Notes under the pieces: model-generated
The model's database searches: none
What the model was told of the DNA's origin: nothing
Seen by the model: the letters and a program-made list of their open reading frames with translations, nothing else
Translations under genes and position numbers: made by a program
Part shown: piece by piece, positions 7,649-16,348 of the stretch
How the letters are laid out: each line of letters begins with the position of its first letter
Position numbering within the stretch: the first letter of the stretch is position 1
Origin: Pseudoclavibacter sp. CFCC 11306
GTDB taxonomy: Bacteria; Actinomycetota; Actinomycetes; Actinomycetales; Microbacteriaceae
DNA length: 64,000 bases
Assembly: GCF_008831235.1 (NCBI RefSeq)
Contig: NZ_WBKF01000002.1
Location: 124,001 to 188,000 of the forward strand
Direction: 5' to 3'

Positions 7649-10176
7649 TCGACGAGATGAGACGCCTCCTCGCTGCCGTGCCGCGCTGGCTGCGCGCCCG
7701 ACCGCTCACCGTGACGGTGGTGATCCTGCTGATCGCCGCCAACGTGCTGGTGCGGGTGCTCGACCAGGTGCTGGGCACGTCGCTGCGCACCGACCTGTCA
7801 AGCGTCAGCGTCATGCAGACGGTGGCCGGGCGTGCGCTGTTCGTTCCGGTCTCGATGCTGATCAGCGAGCGGTGGATGCTGGTGGCGGTGCACGTTCTGC
7901 TCACCCTGGTGCTGTTGGGCGTCGCGGAGCGCCGGCTGGGCTGGCTGCGCGCGCTGGTCGGACTCGTCGTCGCCGGCCTCGGCGGCACGGTGATCGGCAT
8001 GCTGCTGCTGCTCGCGGGGCTGCACATCAACGAGCTGTGGTCGCTGAGCCTGGTCGCGCAGTCGAGCAGCACGGTGTGGGCGCCGCTGACCGGTGTGCTG
8101 CTGGCCGCGACCGGCGTCATGAACGTGTTCTGGCGTCGTCGGGTGCGTATGGTCGGCTACTCCGTTCTGATCGCGCTGCTGCTCTTCGGCGCGACTCCGG
8201 GCCATCTCTATGCGCTGCTGGCCGCGGTCATCGGGCAGCTGTTGGGCATGTGGTGGGGCAGAGACCGTCACGTGCACGTGGTCGGCCGCAGCTCGCACCA
8301 CGAGGCTCGTGTGCTGCTGGCGACGATGGTCGCGGTACTGGGCGTCGGCCCGGTGCTCACAGTGTTCTCGGCGATGCCGATCGGCCCGCTCGCCCCCCTC
8401 GGTCTGCTGCTCAGCGAGGGCGACATCGACATCAGCGGATCGGGGCCGAACTCCGACCACCTGGCGCGGTGCCTCGCCAGCGACCAGCTCACGGGATGTC
8501 TGCACGAGTTCTCAGTGGCGCGCGTCTCGACGATCAGCGGCATCGTGGTGACCATTCTGCCGACTCTGCTGCTGCTCGTGAGCGCGTATGGCATCCTGCG
8601 CGGCCGTCGCGTGGCGGCCTGGATGGCCATCGGCATCAACCTCGCCTACTCGCTGCTCTCGCTCTGGTACTTCCTGATCGGGCCGTTCCTGATCGGCGGG
8701 CTGTCGCTCAACCATCATCACGGGGTCGGCGAGATCACCTTCGTGCTGCTGGCCTCGGCGCTGGCCCCGCTCGTCGTCTCGGCGATGCTGGTGGGCGGGC
8801 TCAGGCACCTGCAGCTGCGCCCGTCGCGCCGACGTCTGATCGGTGCGATCACCGCCAGCCTCGGCACCTTCGTGCTGCTTTCGGCGCTGTATCTCGTCGT
8901 CGGCGTCGCGCGTCCCGGAGACTTCACGCCGCAGGTGTCGTTCGGCGGGCTGCTGGCCGACCTGCCCGAGCGGTTTCTGCCCGCCGGGTTCTTGGGCCTC
9001 ACGAAACCCGGGTTCCTGCCTGTGGAGGCGCTCGCCAGCACGATCTATCACTGGATGGGCCCGGTGACCTGGCTGGTGGTCGTCATCAGCTCGATCTCGC
9101 TGCTGCAGGTGGTGCCGCCGCGTTCGGAGCGCGCGGCACGGGCGAAGGTCGACGATCTGCTGCTCAAAGGCGGCCACTCTCTCTCGTTCATGGCCACCTG
9201 GCCGCACAACACGTACTGGTTCTCGTCGACCGGACGAGTCGGCATCGCCTATCGTGCGTCGCACGGCGTCGCGCTCACTGTGGGGGAGCCGTTCGGCGCC
9301 GAGAACGAGATCGATGCGGCCACGCTGGAGTTCGTGCGCTTCTGTGACGATCACGCGCTGGTGCCGGTGTTCTACAGTGTGCATGATCACTGCCGCGACC
9401 TGCTGGCCGCGCACGGGTGGAGCTCTCAGCCGGTCGGTCTGGAGTCGGTCATCGACCCGGTGCACTGGCAGACGAAGGGCAAGCGCTGGCAGGATGTGCG
9501 CACGGCGATCAACCGCGCCAAGCGTGAGGGAGTGACCGACCGCCTGTCGGTGTTCGCCGACCTCTCGCTGGCCACCCAGCTGCAGATCAAGGCCATCAGC
9601 GAGGAATGGGTCAGCGAGAAGGCGCTGCCCGAGATGGGCTTCACGCTCGGCGGCGTCGAACAGCTGCGCGACCGCCGGGTGCGCCTGCTGCTGGCCGAGA
9701 ACGAAGACGGCCAGGTGCTCGCCGTGACCAGCTGGCTGCCGTTCTGGCGAGACGGTCGGGTCGTCGGATGGACGCTCGACTTCATGCGCCGCCACCCCGA
9801 CAGCTCGAACGGCGTGATGGAGTTTCTGATCGCGCGCATGGCCGAGCGGCTGCAAGAGGAGGGCGAGGCCGAGAGCATGAGTCTCTCAGCGGCACCGCTC
9901 GCCGGTCTCGACGAAGACGACGGCTCGGCGCTCTCCCGCCTGCTGGCGGCGATCAGCGGCGCTCTGGAGCCGGTCTACGGCTTTCGCTCGCTCTTCTTCT
10001 TCAAGCGCAAGTTCCAGCCCGAAGAGCAGCAGATCTCGGTGGTCTATCCGGATGCCTCGGCGCTGTCGTCGATCGCGCTCGCCGTCACCGAGGCGTACGT
10101 TCCGGGCATGCGTCTCGATCAGCTGGTGACCTCGCTTCGGCGCAGCGAGGCGACGAGCGACGTCTCACCCAGTTAG
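7645..10176 (+). CDS. Aminoacyl-phosphatidylglycerol synthase (MprF/LPG-synthase type, DUF2156)
   Basis: An 843-residue membrane protein. The N-terminal half has many hydrophobic segments (about 20-460), the first group rhomboid-like with IGMLLLLAGLHINELWS. The C-terminal half (about 500-830) is the cytosolic aminoacyl transferase domain (DUF2156): GIAYRASHGVALTVGEPFG, KRWQDVRTAINRAKREG, LLLAENEDGQVLAVTSW, LDFMRRHPDSSNGVMEFLI and VYGFRSLFFFKRKFQP. These enzymes transfer an amino acid from aminoacyl-tRNA to phosphatidylglycerol, lowering membrane negative charge. The corynebacterial relative uses Ala-tRNA; whether Lys or Ala is used here cannot be told. It is translationally coupled to the upstream esterase. 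Confidence 0.85.
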   Translation: MIDEMRRLLAAVPRWLRARPLTVTVVILLIAANVLVRVLDQVLGTSLRTDLSSVSVMQTVAGRALFVPVSMLISERWMLVAVHVLLTLVLLGVAERRLGWLRALVGLVVAGLGGTVIGMLLLLAGLHINELWSLSLVAQSSSTVWAPLTGVLLAATGVMNVFWRRRVRMVGYSVLIALLLFGATPGHLYALLAAVIGQLLGMWWGRDRHVHVVGRSSHHEARVLLATMVAVLGVGPVLTVFSAMPIGPLAPLGLLLSEGDIDISGSGPNSDHLARCLASDQLTGCLHEFSVARVSTISGIVVTILPTLLLLVSAYGILRGRRVAAWMAIGINLAYSLLSLWYFLIGPFLIGGLSLNHHHGVGEITFVLLASALAPLVVSAMLVGGLRHLQLRPSRRRLIGAITASLGTFVLLSALYLVVGVARPGDFTPQVSFGGLLADLPERFLPAGFLGLTKPGFLPVEALASTIYHWMGPVTWLVVVISSISLLQVVPPRSERAARAKVDDLLLKGGHSLSFMATWPHNTYWFSSTGRVGIAYRASHGVALTVGEPFGAENEIDAATLEFVRFCDDHALVPVFYSVHDHCRDLLAAHGWSSQPVGLESVIDPVHWQTKGKRWQDVRTAINRAKREGVTDRLSVFADLSLATQLQIKAISEEWVSEKALPEMGFTLGGVEQLRDRRVRLLLAENEDGQVLAVTSWLPFWRDGRVVGWTLDFMRRHPDSSNGVMEFLIARMAERLQEEGEAESMSLSAAPLAGLDEDDGSALSRLLAAISGALEPVYGFRSLFFFKRKFQPEEQQISVVYPDASALSSIALAVTEAYVPGMRLDQLVTSLRRSEATSDVSPS

Positions 10177-10284
10177 ACATCTCTTCACAGGAACGGCTAC
10201 CATAACCACACGAGGTCATGCACAGCGGTGCCGTGCCCCGCGACACCGAAGACGGCTGACCTCTCGACAGAGAGGAACGACATC

Positions 10285-10545
10285 ATGAGCTTTCTCGGAT
10301 TCCTTCTGCTCGGCCTCATCGCCGGCGCCATCGCCAAAGCCATTCTGCCCGGCAAGTCTGAGGGCGGCTGGATCTCGACCTTGGTGCTCGGCATCATCGG
10401 TGCCATGCTCGGCGGCTGGCTGGGCAACGTGCTCTTCGGCGCCGAGATGAACCGCTTCTTCTCGATCGGCTCCTGGGCTCTCGCCATCGGCGGCTCATTG
10501 ATCGTGCTGCTGATCTGGGGCGCGATCACTCGCAAACGCAGCTGA
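10285..10545 (+). CDS. GlsB/YeaQ/YmgE family small membrane protein
   Basis: This 86-residue protein has three hydrophobic segments with Gly-rich helices (LLGLIAGAIAKAILPGK, LGIIGAMLGGWLGN, ALAIGGSLIVLLIWG). That is the pattern of the transglycosylase-associated/GlsB stress membrane protein family, whose biochemical role is not established. The start is ATG 10285 with AGAGAGGAA about 7 bases upstream. It precedes the next hydrolase gene by 7 bases and is likely cotranscribed with it. Confidence 0.85.
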   Translation: MSFLGFLLLGLIAGAIAKAILPGKSEGGWISTLVLGIIGAMLGGWLGNVLFGAEMNRFFSIGSWALAIGGSLIVLLIWGAITRKRS

Positions 10546-10552
10546 GCCTGCC

Positions 10553-11392
10553 GTGGCAGAGACTCGGCGCTCGGAACATGTCGCCTGCAGCCGTGTGACG
10601 GTCGACGGCGGCGAGATCTCGATGCTGCATCTCGCCGCCGTGACCGGTGTGAGCGCGTCTCGGCGCTTCGTCGTGCTGCACGGCATCGGCATGGCGGGCA
10701 ACACATTCAGCGGTCTCGCCGAGCGGCTCAGCTCCGCAGGAGAGGTCTGGGCACCCGACATGCCCGGCTTCGGCGACTCGCCGGAGCGTCCGACCCCGTT
10801 GAACATTCCGCAGACCGCCGACCTGCTCGCCCAATGGATGCGGGTGGCCGGCGTGCCCACCCCGGTCACGCTGGTCGGGCACTCGATGGGCACGCAGGTG
10901 GCCGCCGAGATCTGTGTGCGTCACCCTGAGCTCGTCGACCGTCTGGTGCTGATGGCGCCGACGGTCGACGCCTCGGCGCGATCTGCGGCGACACAGGCGC
11001 TGCGCATGGCCGACGATCTGCGCGACGACAGCCTGCGCGTGCTGGGCCTCGGTCTGGCGAACTATGTCAAAGTGGGCCCGAAGTGGTTCGCCGACAAGCT
11101 CGGCATCATGCTTGACCATCGTATCGAGCAGGTGCTGCCCCAAATCCGTGTTCCGACGCTGGTGCTGCGCGGCGGCGATGACAAAGTCTGCCCCGAGCCC
11201 TGGGTGCGGCACTGTGCGCAGCTGACTCCCGGAGCGACGTTCGTGCAGCTGCCCGGCGTGGGGCACGAGACGATGATCGCGGATGCCGACCCGGCTGCCG
11301 AGGCCATCCTGGCGTTCCTGCGTGCCTGCGATGCCGATCGGGCGGAGGCCGCGCAGAGGCGTGGCAACGCGCAGGCGTCGCGTCTCACCTGA
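10553..11392 (+). CDS. Alpha/beta hydrolase
   Basis: A 279-residue cytoplasmic serine hydrolase starting at GTG 10553. It has HGIGMAGNTF (oxyanion region), DMPGFGDSPER, the nucleophile in GHSMGTQVA, the acid residue in LRGGDDKVCP and the catalytic His in GVGHETM. The closest general group is the Abhydrolase_1 family (esterases, C-C hydrolases); no substrate-specific motif is recognised. It follows the GlsB-like gene by 7 bases and is followed by a strong bidirectional terminator. Confidence 0.8.
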   Translation: MAETRRSEHVACSRVTVDGGEISMLHLAAVTGVSASRRFVVLHGIGMAGNTFSGLAERLSSAGEVWAPDMPGFGDSPERPTPLNIPQTADLLAQWMRVAGVPTPVTLVGHSMGTQVAAEICVRHPELVDRLVLMAPTVDASARSAATQALRMADDLRDDSLRVLGLGLANYVKVGPKWFADKLGIMLDHRIEQVLPQIRVPTLVLRGGDDKVCPEPWVRHCAQLTPGATFVQLPGVGHETMIADADPAAEAILAFLRACDADRAEAAQRRGNAQASRLT

Positions 11393-11474
11393 GGCCAGGT
11401 GCTGCTGTGCCTGGCGCTGTGTCCAGCCCCGTCGGACTGATCGCCCTGTGGTGAGCCGCGAATCCGGGTTCAGA

Positions 11475-11518
11475 CAGAAGCACCCCCGCACAGCGGATGC
11501 TGTGCGGGGGTGCTTCTG
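11475..11518. terminator. Bidirectional terminator hairpin, 19-bp perfect stem
   Basis: The arms at 11475-11493 and 11500-11518 are perfectly complementary with a 6-base loop. It lies between two convergent genes. No clear U-run follows, as is common in GC-rich actinobacteria. Confidence 0.85.
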
Positions 11519-11583
11519 CGGTCGGCTGGTCAGTCTGTGCTGGCCAGCCGGGTTCTCTCAATGAGAACGTCGGGCGAGACCGA

Positions 11584-12975
11584 TCAGAACGATCCGTCGA
11601 TGTCGGTGACGACGACGACCTTCTCGTTCACGAACTCCTTGATGCCGAGGTCGATGAGCTCATGGCCGTAGCCCGAGTTCTTGACGCCGCCGAAGGGGAT
11701 GTCGGCCTTCACGCCGGTGGGCTGGTTGATGTAGACCATGCCGGTGTCGAGACGACGAGCGACATCCTGAGCACGGTGGATGTCCTGGCTGAACACCGAA
11801 CCTCCCAGGCCGAACGGCGAGTCGTTGGCGATGCGCACGGCGTCGTCTTCGTCCTTGGCACGGTAGAGCTGCGTCACCGGGCCGAAGAACTCGGTGTGGA
11901 ACGCATCGGTGTCTTCGTCGATCTCGGTGAGGATGGTCGGCTGGAAGAACGCGCCCTGAGCCGGCACGTCGGCGGCGAGGGTCTCGGCCTTGGCTCCGTC
12001 TGCGACGGCCTGCTCGACCTGCGCCTTGAGATCGTCAGCGGCCTTCTGCGACGACAGCGGGGCCAGAGTGCTCTTGGGATCCATGGGATCGCCGGCGACG
12101 AGCTTGGCGACGCCCTCGCGGTAGCGGGCGACGAACTTGTCGTAGACCGCGTCGACCACGATGAGACGCTTCGACGAAACGCAGACCTGGCCGCCGTTCC
12201 AGTGGCGGCCGAAGACGGCCCAGTCTGCGGCCTTCTCGACGTCTGCATCCTCGAGGACGATGAATGCGTCGGCGCCGCCGAGCTCCAGAGTGCTCTTCTT
12301 GAGATGCTTCGCGGCCAGCCCGGCCACGATTGAGCCGGCCTTCTCGCTGCCCGTCAGAGCGACGCCGCGCACGCGCGGGTCGGCGATCACACGCTCGGTC
12401 TGATCGTGCGGCAGGAACAGGTTGGTCAGCAGGCCTTCAGGGGCGCCCGCCTTGGCGAACAGGTCGACCATGGCCAGCGCCGACTGCGGAACGTTCGACG
12501 CGTGCTTGAGCACGATGACGTTGCCGGCTGTGACCTGCGGGGCCGTGATGCGGATGACCTGGTAGTAGGGGAAGTTCCAGGGCTCGACGGCGAAGATGAC
12601 GCCCAGCGGGTCGCTGACCAGCTGCACGTCGGTGTCGCCGAAGCCGGCGGCGGGCAGGAAGCGAGGCTTGAGCGCCTCGGCTCCGAACTTCACGTAGTAG
12701 TCGAGCATCTGCGCGCAGAGCTCGACCTCGAGCTCGGCCTCGCCGATGAGCTTGCCCATCTCAAGGGTCAGAATCTCTGCGTATTCGCGTTTGTTGTCGC
12801 GCAGAATCTGTGCCGCGCTGGCCAGAATCTCGGCACGGTGCTCGAAGCTGGTCTCGCGCCAGTCGAGGAACGTCTTGTGTGCCTGCTCGAGTGCGGCGTC
12901 GACCTCTTGCTCGGTGGCGTTCGGGAACTGCTTGACGACCTCACCCGTGAACGGGTTGGTGGTTGCGTATGCCAT
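11584..12975 (-). CDS. NAD(P)-dependent aldehyde dehydrogenase, succinate-semialdehyde dehydrogenase-like
   Basis: A 463-residue ALDH-superfamily enzyme. The cofactor loop EPWNFP is at about 131-136, the conserved Lys in VLKHAS at 157, the general base Glu231 in LELGGADAF and the catalytic Cys265 in GGQVCVSSKR. The C-terminal PFGGVKNSGYGHELI is typical of the group. The length and the replacement of the usual N-terminal extension fit the short succinate-semialdehyde dehydrogenase group (GABA/succinate semialdehyde metabolism), but aldehyde specificity cannot be assigned. AGAAGAGG lies about 5 bases upstream of the ATG. It stands alone, divergent from the lipoate ligase gene. Confidence 0.88.
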   Translation of the reverse strand: MAYATTNPFTGEVVKQFPNATEQEVDAALEQAHKTFLDWRETSFEHRAEILASAAQILRDNKREYAEILTLEMGKLIGEAELEVELCAQMLDYYVKFGAEALKPRFLPAAGFGDTDVQLVSDPLGVIFAVEPWNFPYYQVIRITAPQVTAGNVIVLKHASNVPQSALAMVDLFAKAGAPEGLLTNLFLPHDQTERVIADPRVRGVALTGSEKAGSIVAGLAAKHLKKSTLELGGADAFIVLEDADVEKAADWAVFGRHWNGGQVCVSSKRLIVVDAVYDKFVARYREGVAKLVAGDPMDPKSTLAPLSSQKAADDLKAQVEQAVADGAKAETLAADVPAQGAFFQPTILTEIDEDTDAFHTEFFGPVTQLYRAKDEDDAVRIANDSPFGLGGSVFSQDIHRAQDVARRLDTGMVYINQPTGVKADIPFGGVKNSGYGHELIDLGIKEFVNEKVVVVTDIDGSF

Positions 12976-13242
12976 GAACCTCTTCTTTCTCGATGCGACG
13001 ACGAAGACCTCGGAGGCCTTGCGGGCACGAGATCGGCCGGGTGCAGACCCGGTTTCGTCGCCGCCGTCGTGTGGCGGTCGGGAACGGCCGCCAGGATGTC
13101 CGAATCATTTTAGTGGTCAGGCCACACGATCCGGTTGCGATAGTCATCAACGTCGAAGAGCGGATTGTATTCCGATGCGGGGAGAATGCCAATTGCAACG
13201 CTCTGCAACCCGAGCACACCGATCTGCAGGCAGGGCAGTCAG

Positions 13243-13248
13243 TAGACT
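13243..13248 (+). promoter_or_regulatory. -10 hexamer TAGACT, leaderless promoter for the lipoate ligase
   Basis: TAGACT ends 7 bases before the GTG at 13256, identical in sequence and spacing to the element at 2305. Confidence 0.6.
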
Positions 13249-13255
13249 GCCGAAC

Positions 13256-14398
13256 GTGAGCGCGCATAACGGAACAGCACAGCAGCCCGATCAGCCCAAT
13301 CTGCCCGGCCAGCCCGACGACCAGAGCCGGCACCGACACGGCGAGTACAAGCTTCCCGGCGGCAAGTTGGTCGTCGTCGATCTGCAGGACGTCGACGGCT
13401 TCATTCGTGGGTTTCAGCTCTCCGGAGACTTCTTCCTCGAGCCCGACCACGCCCTCGACGCGATCAACGCGGCGGTCGAAGGCATGCCTGCAGACGCATC
13501 CGCCCGTGCGCTGCAGCAGCGCATCGAGTCGGCACTGAGCCCAGAGGTGCACCTTGTCGGCGTCACCGTGCCGGGCATCGTCACGGCCCTGCGCCGTGCG
13601 ATCACGCATGCCACGACCTGGCGCGACCATGAGTGGCAGCTGGTGCGCACTGATCCGCTGCCTCCGCGGGTGCATCTCGCCCTCGACCAGGTGCTCACCG
13701 AGGCGGTCGCCGCAGGCGAGCTCAAACCGACTCTGCGCATCTGGAACTGGAACCAGCCCGCGATCGTCATCGGCTCGTTCCAATCGGTGCGCAATGAGGT
13801 CGACCTCGAGGCGGCAGCCCGCTTCGACGTGCCGGTGGTGCGCCGCATCTCAGGCGGCGGTGCGATGTTCATGGAGGGCGGCAACGTGGTCACCTACTCG
13901 CTGTATGCGCCGGCCAGTCTGGTCGCCGGCCTGAGCTTCGAAGACTCCTACGCCTTTCTCGACTCGTGGGTGGTCACGGCGCTGCGTGAGCTCGGCATCG
14001 ACGCCTATTACAAACCGCTCAACGACATCGCGAGCACCGCAGGCAAGATCGGCGGCGCCGCCCAGAAGCGCATTTCCGGGCGCGGCCGCACCAGCGGCGG
14101 CGTGCTGCACCATGTGACCATGAGCTACGACATCGACGCCGACCGCATGGTGCAGGTGCTGCGCATCGGTCGAGAGAAGCTCAGCGACAAGGGCATCCGC
14201 TCGGCCAACAAGCGCGTCGACCCGCTGAAGTCGCAGACCGGTCTGCCCCGCGAGGCGATCATCGACCACATGTGCGAGGTGTTCGCCAAAGAGCACGGAC
14301 TCACCGCAGGCACGCTGTCGCCCGAGCACCTGGCGGCGGCCGAAGAGCTCGCCGCGACGAAGTTCTCGAGCGACGAGTGGCTCTACCGCGTGCCCTGA
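13256..14398 (+). CDS. Lipoate-protein ligase with the accessory domain at the N-terminus
   Basis: The protein has 380 residues. Residues about 28-95 (YKLPGGKLVVVDLQ, GFQLSGDFFLEPD) resemble the small accessory domain that is normally C-terminal in LplA. The catalytic lipoyl-ligase domain follows from about 115: IWNWNQPAIVIGSFQ, RRISGGGAMFM and GKIGGAAQ with the probable catalytic Lys264. The ligase activates lipoate with ATP and attaches it to lipoyl domains of 2-oxoacid dehydrogenases. The reversed domain order recalls archaeal ligases, where the accessory domain is a separate upstream gene. The GTG at 13256 is preferred because of the leaderless -10 element and a sensible N-terminus; the frame is open for 500 bases further upstream but that overlaps the aldehyde dehydrogenase gene. 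Confidence 0.82.
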   Translation: MSAHNGTAQQPDQPNLPGQPDDQSRHRHGEYKLPGGKLVVVDLQDVDGFIRGFQLSGDFFLEPDHALDAINAAVEGMPADASARALQQRIESALSPEVHLVGVTVPGIVTALRRAITHATTWRDHEWQLVRTDPLPPRVHLALDQVLTEAVAAGELKPTLRIWNWNQPAIVIGSFQSVRNEVDLEAAARFDVPVVRRISGGGAMFMEGGNVVTYSLYAPASLVAGLSFEDSYAFLDSWVVTALRELGIDAYYKPLNDIASTAGKIGGAAQKRISGRGRTSGGVLHHVTMSYDIDADRMVQVLRIGREKLSDKGIRSANKRVDPLKSQTGLPREAIIDHMCEVFAKEHGLTAGTLSPEHLAAAEELAATKFSSDEWLYRVP

Positions 14399-14464
14399 GC
14401 TGACTGCGCTCAGCCGCCGGCCCTGAGCTACTACCGGCCCCGAGCCGCGCACTCAGCCAGCTGC

Positions 14465-15070
14465 TCAGTCGCTCAGCAGCACCAGCTCGTCGCTGCCGCG
14501 ACGCACGCGGGGGGCGACCTCGCGCTCACGGGCGCCCTCGTCGAGCTGGTCTGGAGAGGCGTGCCGACCGGCGACGGTCACGGTGAAGACCTGCATCTCG
14601 TCTGGCAGCTCGAACTCGTCGTGCAGGCCGCTGGCGTCGATGCCCGAGATCTGGTGGGTGTCATAGCCGTCGTACTGCAGCTGCAGGGTCTGGTTCGCGA
14701 CGGCGAGGCCCAGATCGTACGCTGCGGTCGGCAGCGTGTGCCCGTCGGCCTCGATGTACGCCGCGTTCACGATGACGAGCCCCGCACGGTGCACCCAGGC
14801 CTGGTTGAAAGCGGTCAGGTGCGGCAGCACGCGGTCGAAGATCGCACCGCGTCGGCCGTCTTCGCCGCGACGCCCGATGACGAAGCGCCAGGGCTGGCTG
14901 TTGAACGCGGAGGGCGCCCAGCGTGCCGCTTCGATCGCTGCGGCGATCGCCGACTTGTCGACGGTGGCGTGTTCGTCGAAGGAGCGCGGGCTCCAGCGGG
15001 CGGCGATGGCCGGGGCGAGATCGGCGTCGGTGACGGCGAGGCGAGCGGTGGACGCTGTGGTCGAAGACAT
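14465..15070 (-). CDS. Nitroreductase family flavoprotein
   Basis: A 201-residue FMN-dependent oxidoreductase of the nitroreductase fold: RWSPRSFD near the N-terminus for FMN phosphate contact, EAARWAPSAFNSQPWRFVIG, and a C-terminal AYDLGLAVANQTLQLQ helix. Such enzymes reduce nitro groups, quinones or flavins with NAD(P)H. The ATG at 15070 has AGGAG five bases upstream; the frame is open further upstream but that region overlaps the divergent EndoU gene. It converges on the lipoate ligase gene. Confidence 0.85.
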   Translation of the reverse strand: MSSTTASTARLAVTDADLAPAIAARWSPRSFDEHATVDKSAIAAAIEAARWAPSAFNSQPWRFVIGRRGEDGRRGAIFDRVLPHLTAFNQAWVHRAGLVIVNAAYIEADGHTLPTAAYDLGLAVANQTLQLQYDGYDTHQISGIDASGLHDEFELPDEMQVFTVTVAGRHASPDQLDEGAREREVAPRVRRGSDELVLLSD

Positions 15071-15149
15071 GCGGCTCCTGCGTGTGTGCGTGGTCGGGAA
15101 GGAATGTGCCTGCACAGCGCAGTGTAGGCCCTGCGGCTGGTCGGCTCCA

Positions 15150-15155
15150 TATACT
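15150..15155 (+). promoter_or_regulatory. -10 hexamer TATACT, leaderless promoter for the EndoU operon
   Basis: TATACT ends 6 bases before the ATG at 15162. No Shine-Dalgarno sequence is present. Confidence 0.6.
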
Positions 15156-15161
15156 CCTATC

Positions 15162-15839
15162 ATGACGTCACGACGAGGCAGCAGACAGCGCCTCACGCGC
15201 AATCTGATCCTGCTGGCCCTTGTGGCGGTGCTCGCGATCTGGGTGTTCGTGCAGCGCGGTCTCGACGCGAACGAAGCCACCCACCCTGCTGCGCACGATG
15301 CCGGAGCGCACACCTCGGCATCCGCCGCGCCGAACGAGAACGGAGCGTCGCGCGCAAAGCCGAGCGAGGCTGCCCCGAAAGACACCTCGCTTGACGCCCC
15401 GGGGGCGCACGCAGGCAGTTCGGGCGACATCAGCGGGCTCAGTCGCCTGCAGGGCACCGACCATTTCACCCGCAACGCGCTCACCCATATTTTCGCTGGT
15501 GAGATCAGCCGTGCAGGTAAAGCGGTCGGCTATCACTCGCAGGCGTTCACCGGCACGAAGGGCGCGGTGGTCGGCGGCACCGAGACCCCTCCTGATGCGC
15601 AGGGGGTCTACACCGCCCAGGTGACGGTCGACGGGCGGGCCAAAGCGGGCAACCGCGGTTTCTCGACGTTCTACCCGACCTCGATGAGCGCACAGCAGGT
15701 GGTCGACGCGATCAATGAGGCCTATAACAGCCGTCGCCCGCAGGGTGACGCGTTCGTCGGGCGCGGCGGCGGGCTCACGATACAGATGGCGCTCGACGAC
15801 CGAGGGCGCATCATTACGGCGTACCCGGTGCAGCGATGA
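15162..15839 (+). CDS. Membrane-anchored EndoU-type endoribonuclease, candidate toxin
   Basis: A 225-residue protein. Residues 1-13 are basic, 14-31 form a membrane anchor or uncleaved signal, and 35-95 are an Ala/Ser-rich linker. Residues 100-225 match the bacterial EndoU nuclease fold: LTHIFAGEI with His109, VGYHSQ with His125, QGVYTAQVTVDGRAK with Lys161, GFSTFYP, QVVDAINEAY and the terminal IITAYPV. EndoU nucleases use two His and one Lys and, in contact-dependent inhibition toxins, cleave tRNA or other RNA. All three positions are present, so it should be active. It has no large delivery domains, so it is either secreted or faces outside. The next gene overlaps by four bases and could encode the immunity protein. 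Confidence 0.75.
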   Translation: MTSRRGSRQRLTRNLILLALVAVLAIWVFVQRGLDANEATHPAAHDAGAHTSASAAPNENGASRAKPSEAAPKDTSLDAPGAHAGSSGDISGLSRLQGTDHFTRNALTHIFAGEISRAGKAVGYHSQAFTGTKGAVVGGTETPPDAQGVYTAQVTVDGRAKAGNRGFSTFYPTSMSAQQVVDAINEAYNSRRPQGDAFVGRGGGLTIQMALDDRGRIITAYPVQR

Positions 15840-16348
15840 GTCGCGACGACGAGTCAGTGAACGATGCGCCGCAGCAGTGCGATCTGCGCCATGAATTCGC
15901 CGATATCCGCTTCGACGACGGCACAGTGGTGCCTGAGATCCGCTTCGACGACCCACGGGCCCGACTGGTCGGGCGTCTGCTGATGAACGACCTGCAGGGG
16001 CGCGACGCACAGGGAGCGCTCGACCTGATCGACCGGGTGCTGGCCGGCAGGCTGCCGGTGGCCGAGATCGCGGGAAACACGACTCGTGCCGTGGTCGGGC
16101 CGCAGACGACTCGACTGATCGATGACATCGGGAGCCCGGCCGACGAGGCCAATCGGCTGCAGACAGACGTCGCTACCCGGTCTTTGCGTGCGATCATCGT
16201 AGAGTGGTTCGGGTACGCCGCCCGCACACGCGCGCGGTACGCACAGGCCTTCGAGTCAGACGAGACCGAATACGATCGCGCAGACGGTTCGGCGTCTCGC
16301 GGTCGGCCCTCGTGCGATCACGAAGCAGGGGAAGAGCACGGAGCATGA
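15836..16348 (+). CDS. Unknown acidic protein, candidate EndoU immunity protein
   Basis: 170 residues, no signal peptide or membrane segment, rich in Asp and Glu. It contains IRFDD twice (FADIRFDDGTVVPEIRFDDP), then a likely helical part (LLMNDLQGRDAQGALDLIDRVLAG) and a polar C-terminal tail. I recognise no family. Its ATG overlaps the EndoU stop (ATGA), and its own stop overlaps the carboxypeptidase start (ATGA), so the three are almost certainly one translational unit. An acidic cytosolic protein directly downstream of a basic nuclease fits an immunity role, but this is inference from position only. Confidence 0.6.
   Translation: MSRDDESVNDAPQQCDLRHEFADIRFDDGTVVPEIRFDDPRARLVGRLLMNDLQGRDAQGALDLIDRVLAGRLPVAEIAGNTTRAVVGPQTTRLIDDIGSPADEANRLQTDVATRSLRAIIVEWFGYAARTRARYAQAFESDETEYDRADGSASRGRPSCDHEAGEEHGA

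Noticed and set aside
8512-9855. 447-codon open frame on the minus strand
   Set aside because: Antisense to the aminoacyl-phosphatidylglycerol synthase; composition is that of a shadow frame.
12746-13255. N-terminal extension of the lipoate ligase frame by 170 codons
   Set aside because: It overlaps the aldehyde dehydrogenase coding region and lacks a start signal; GTG 13256 has the promoter.
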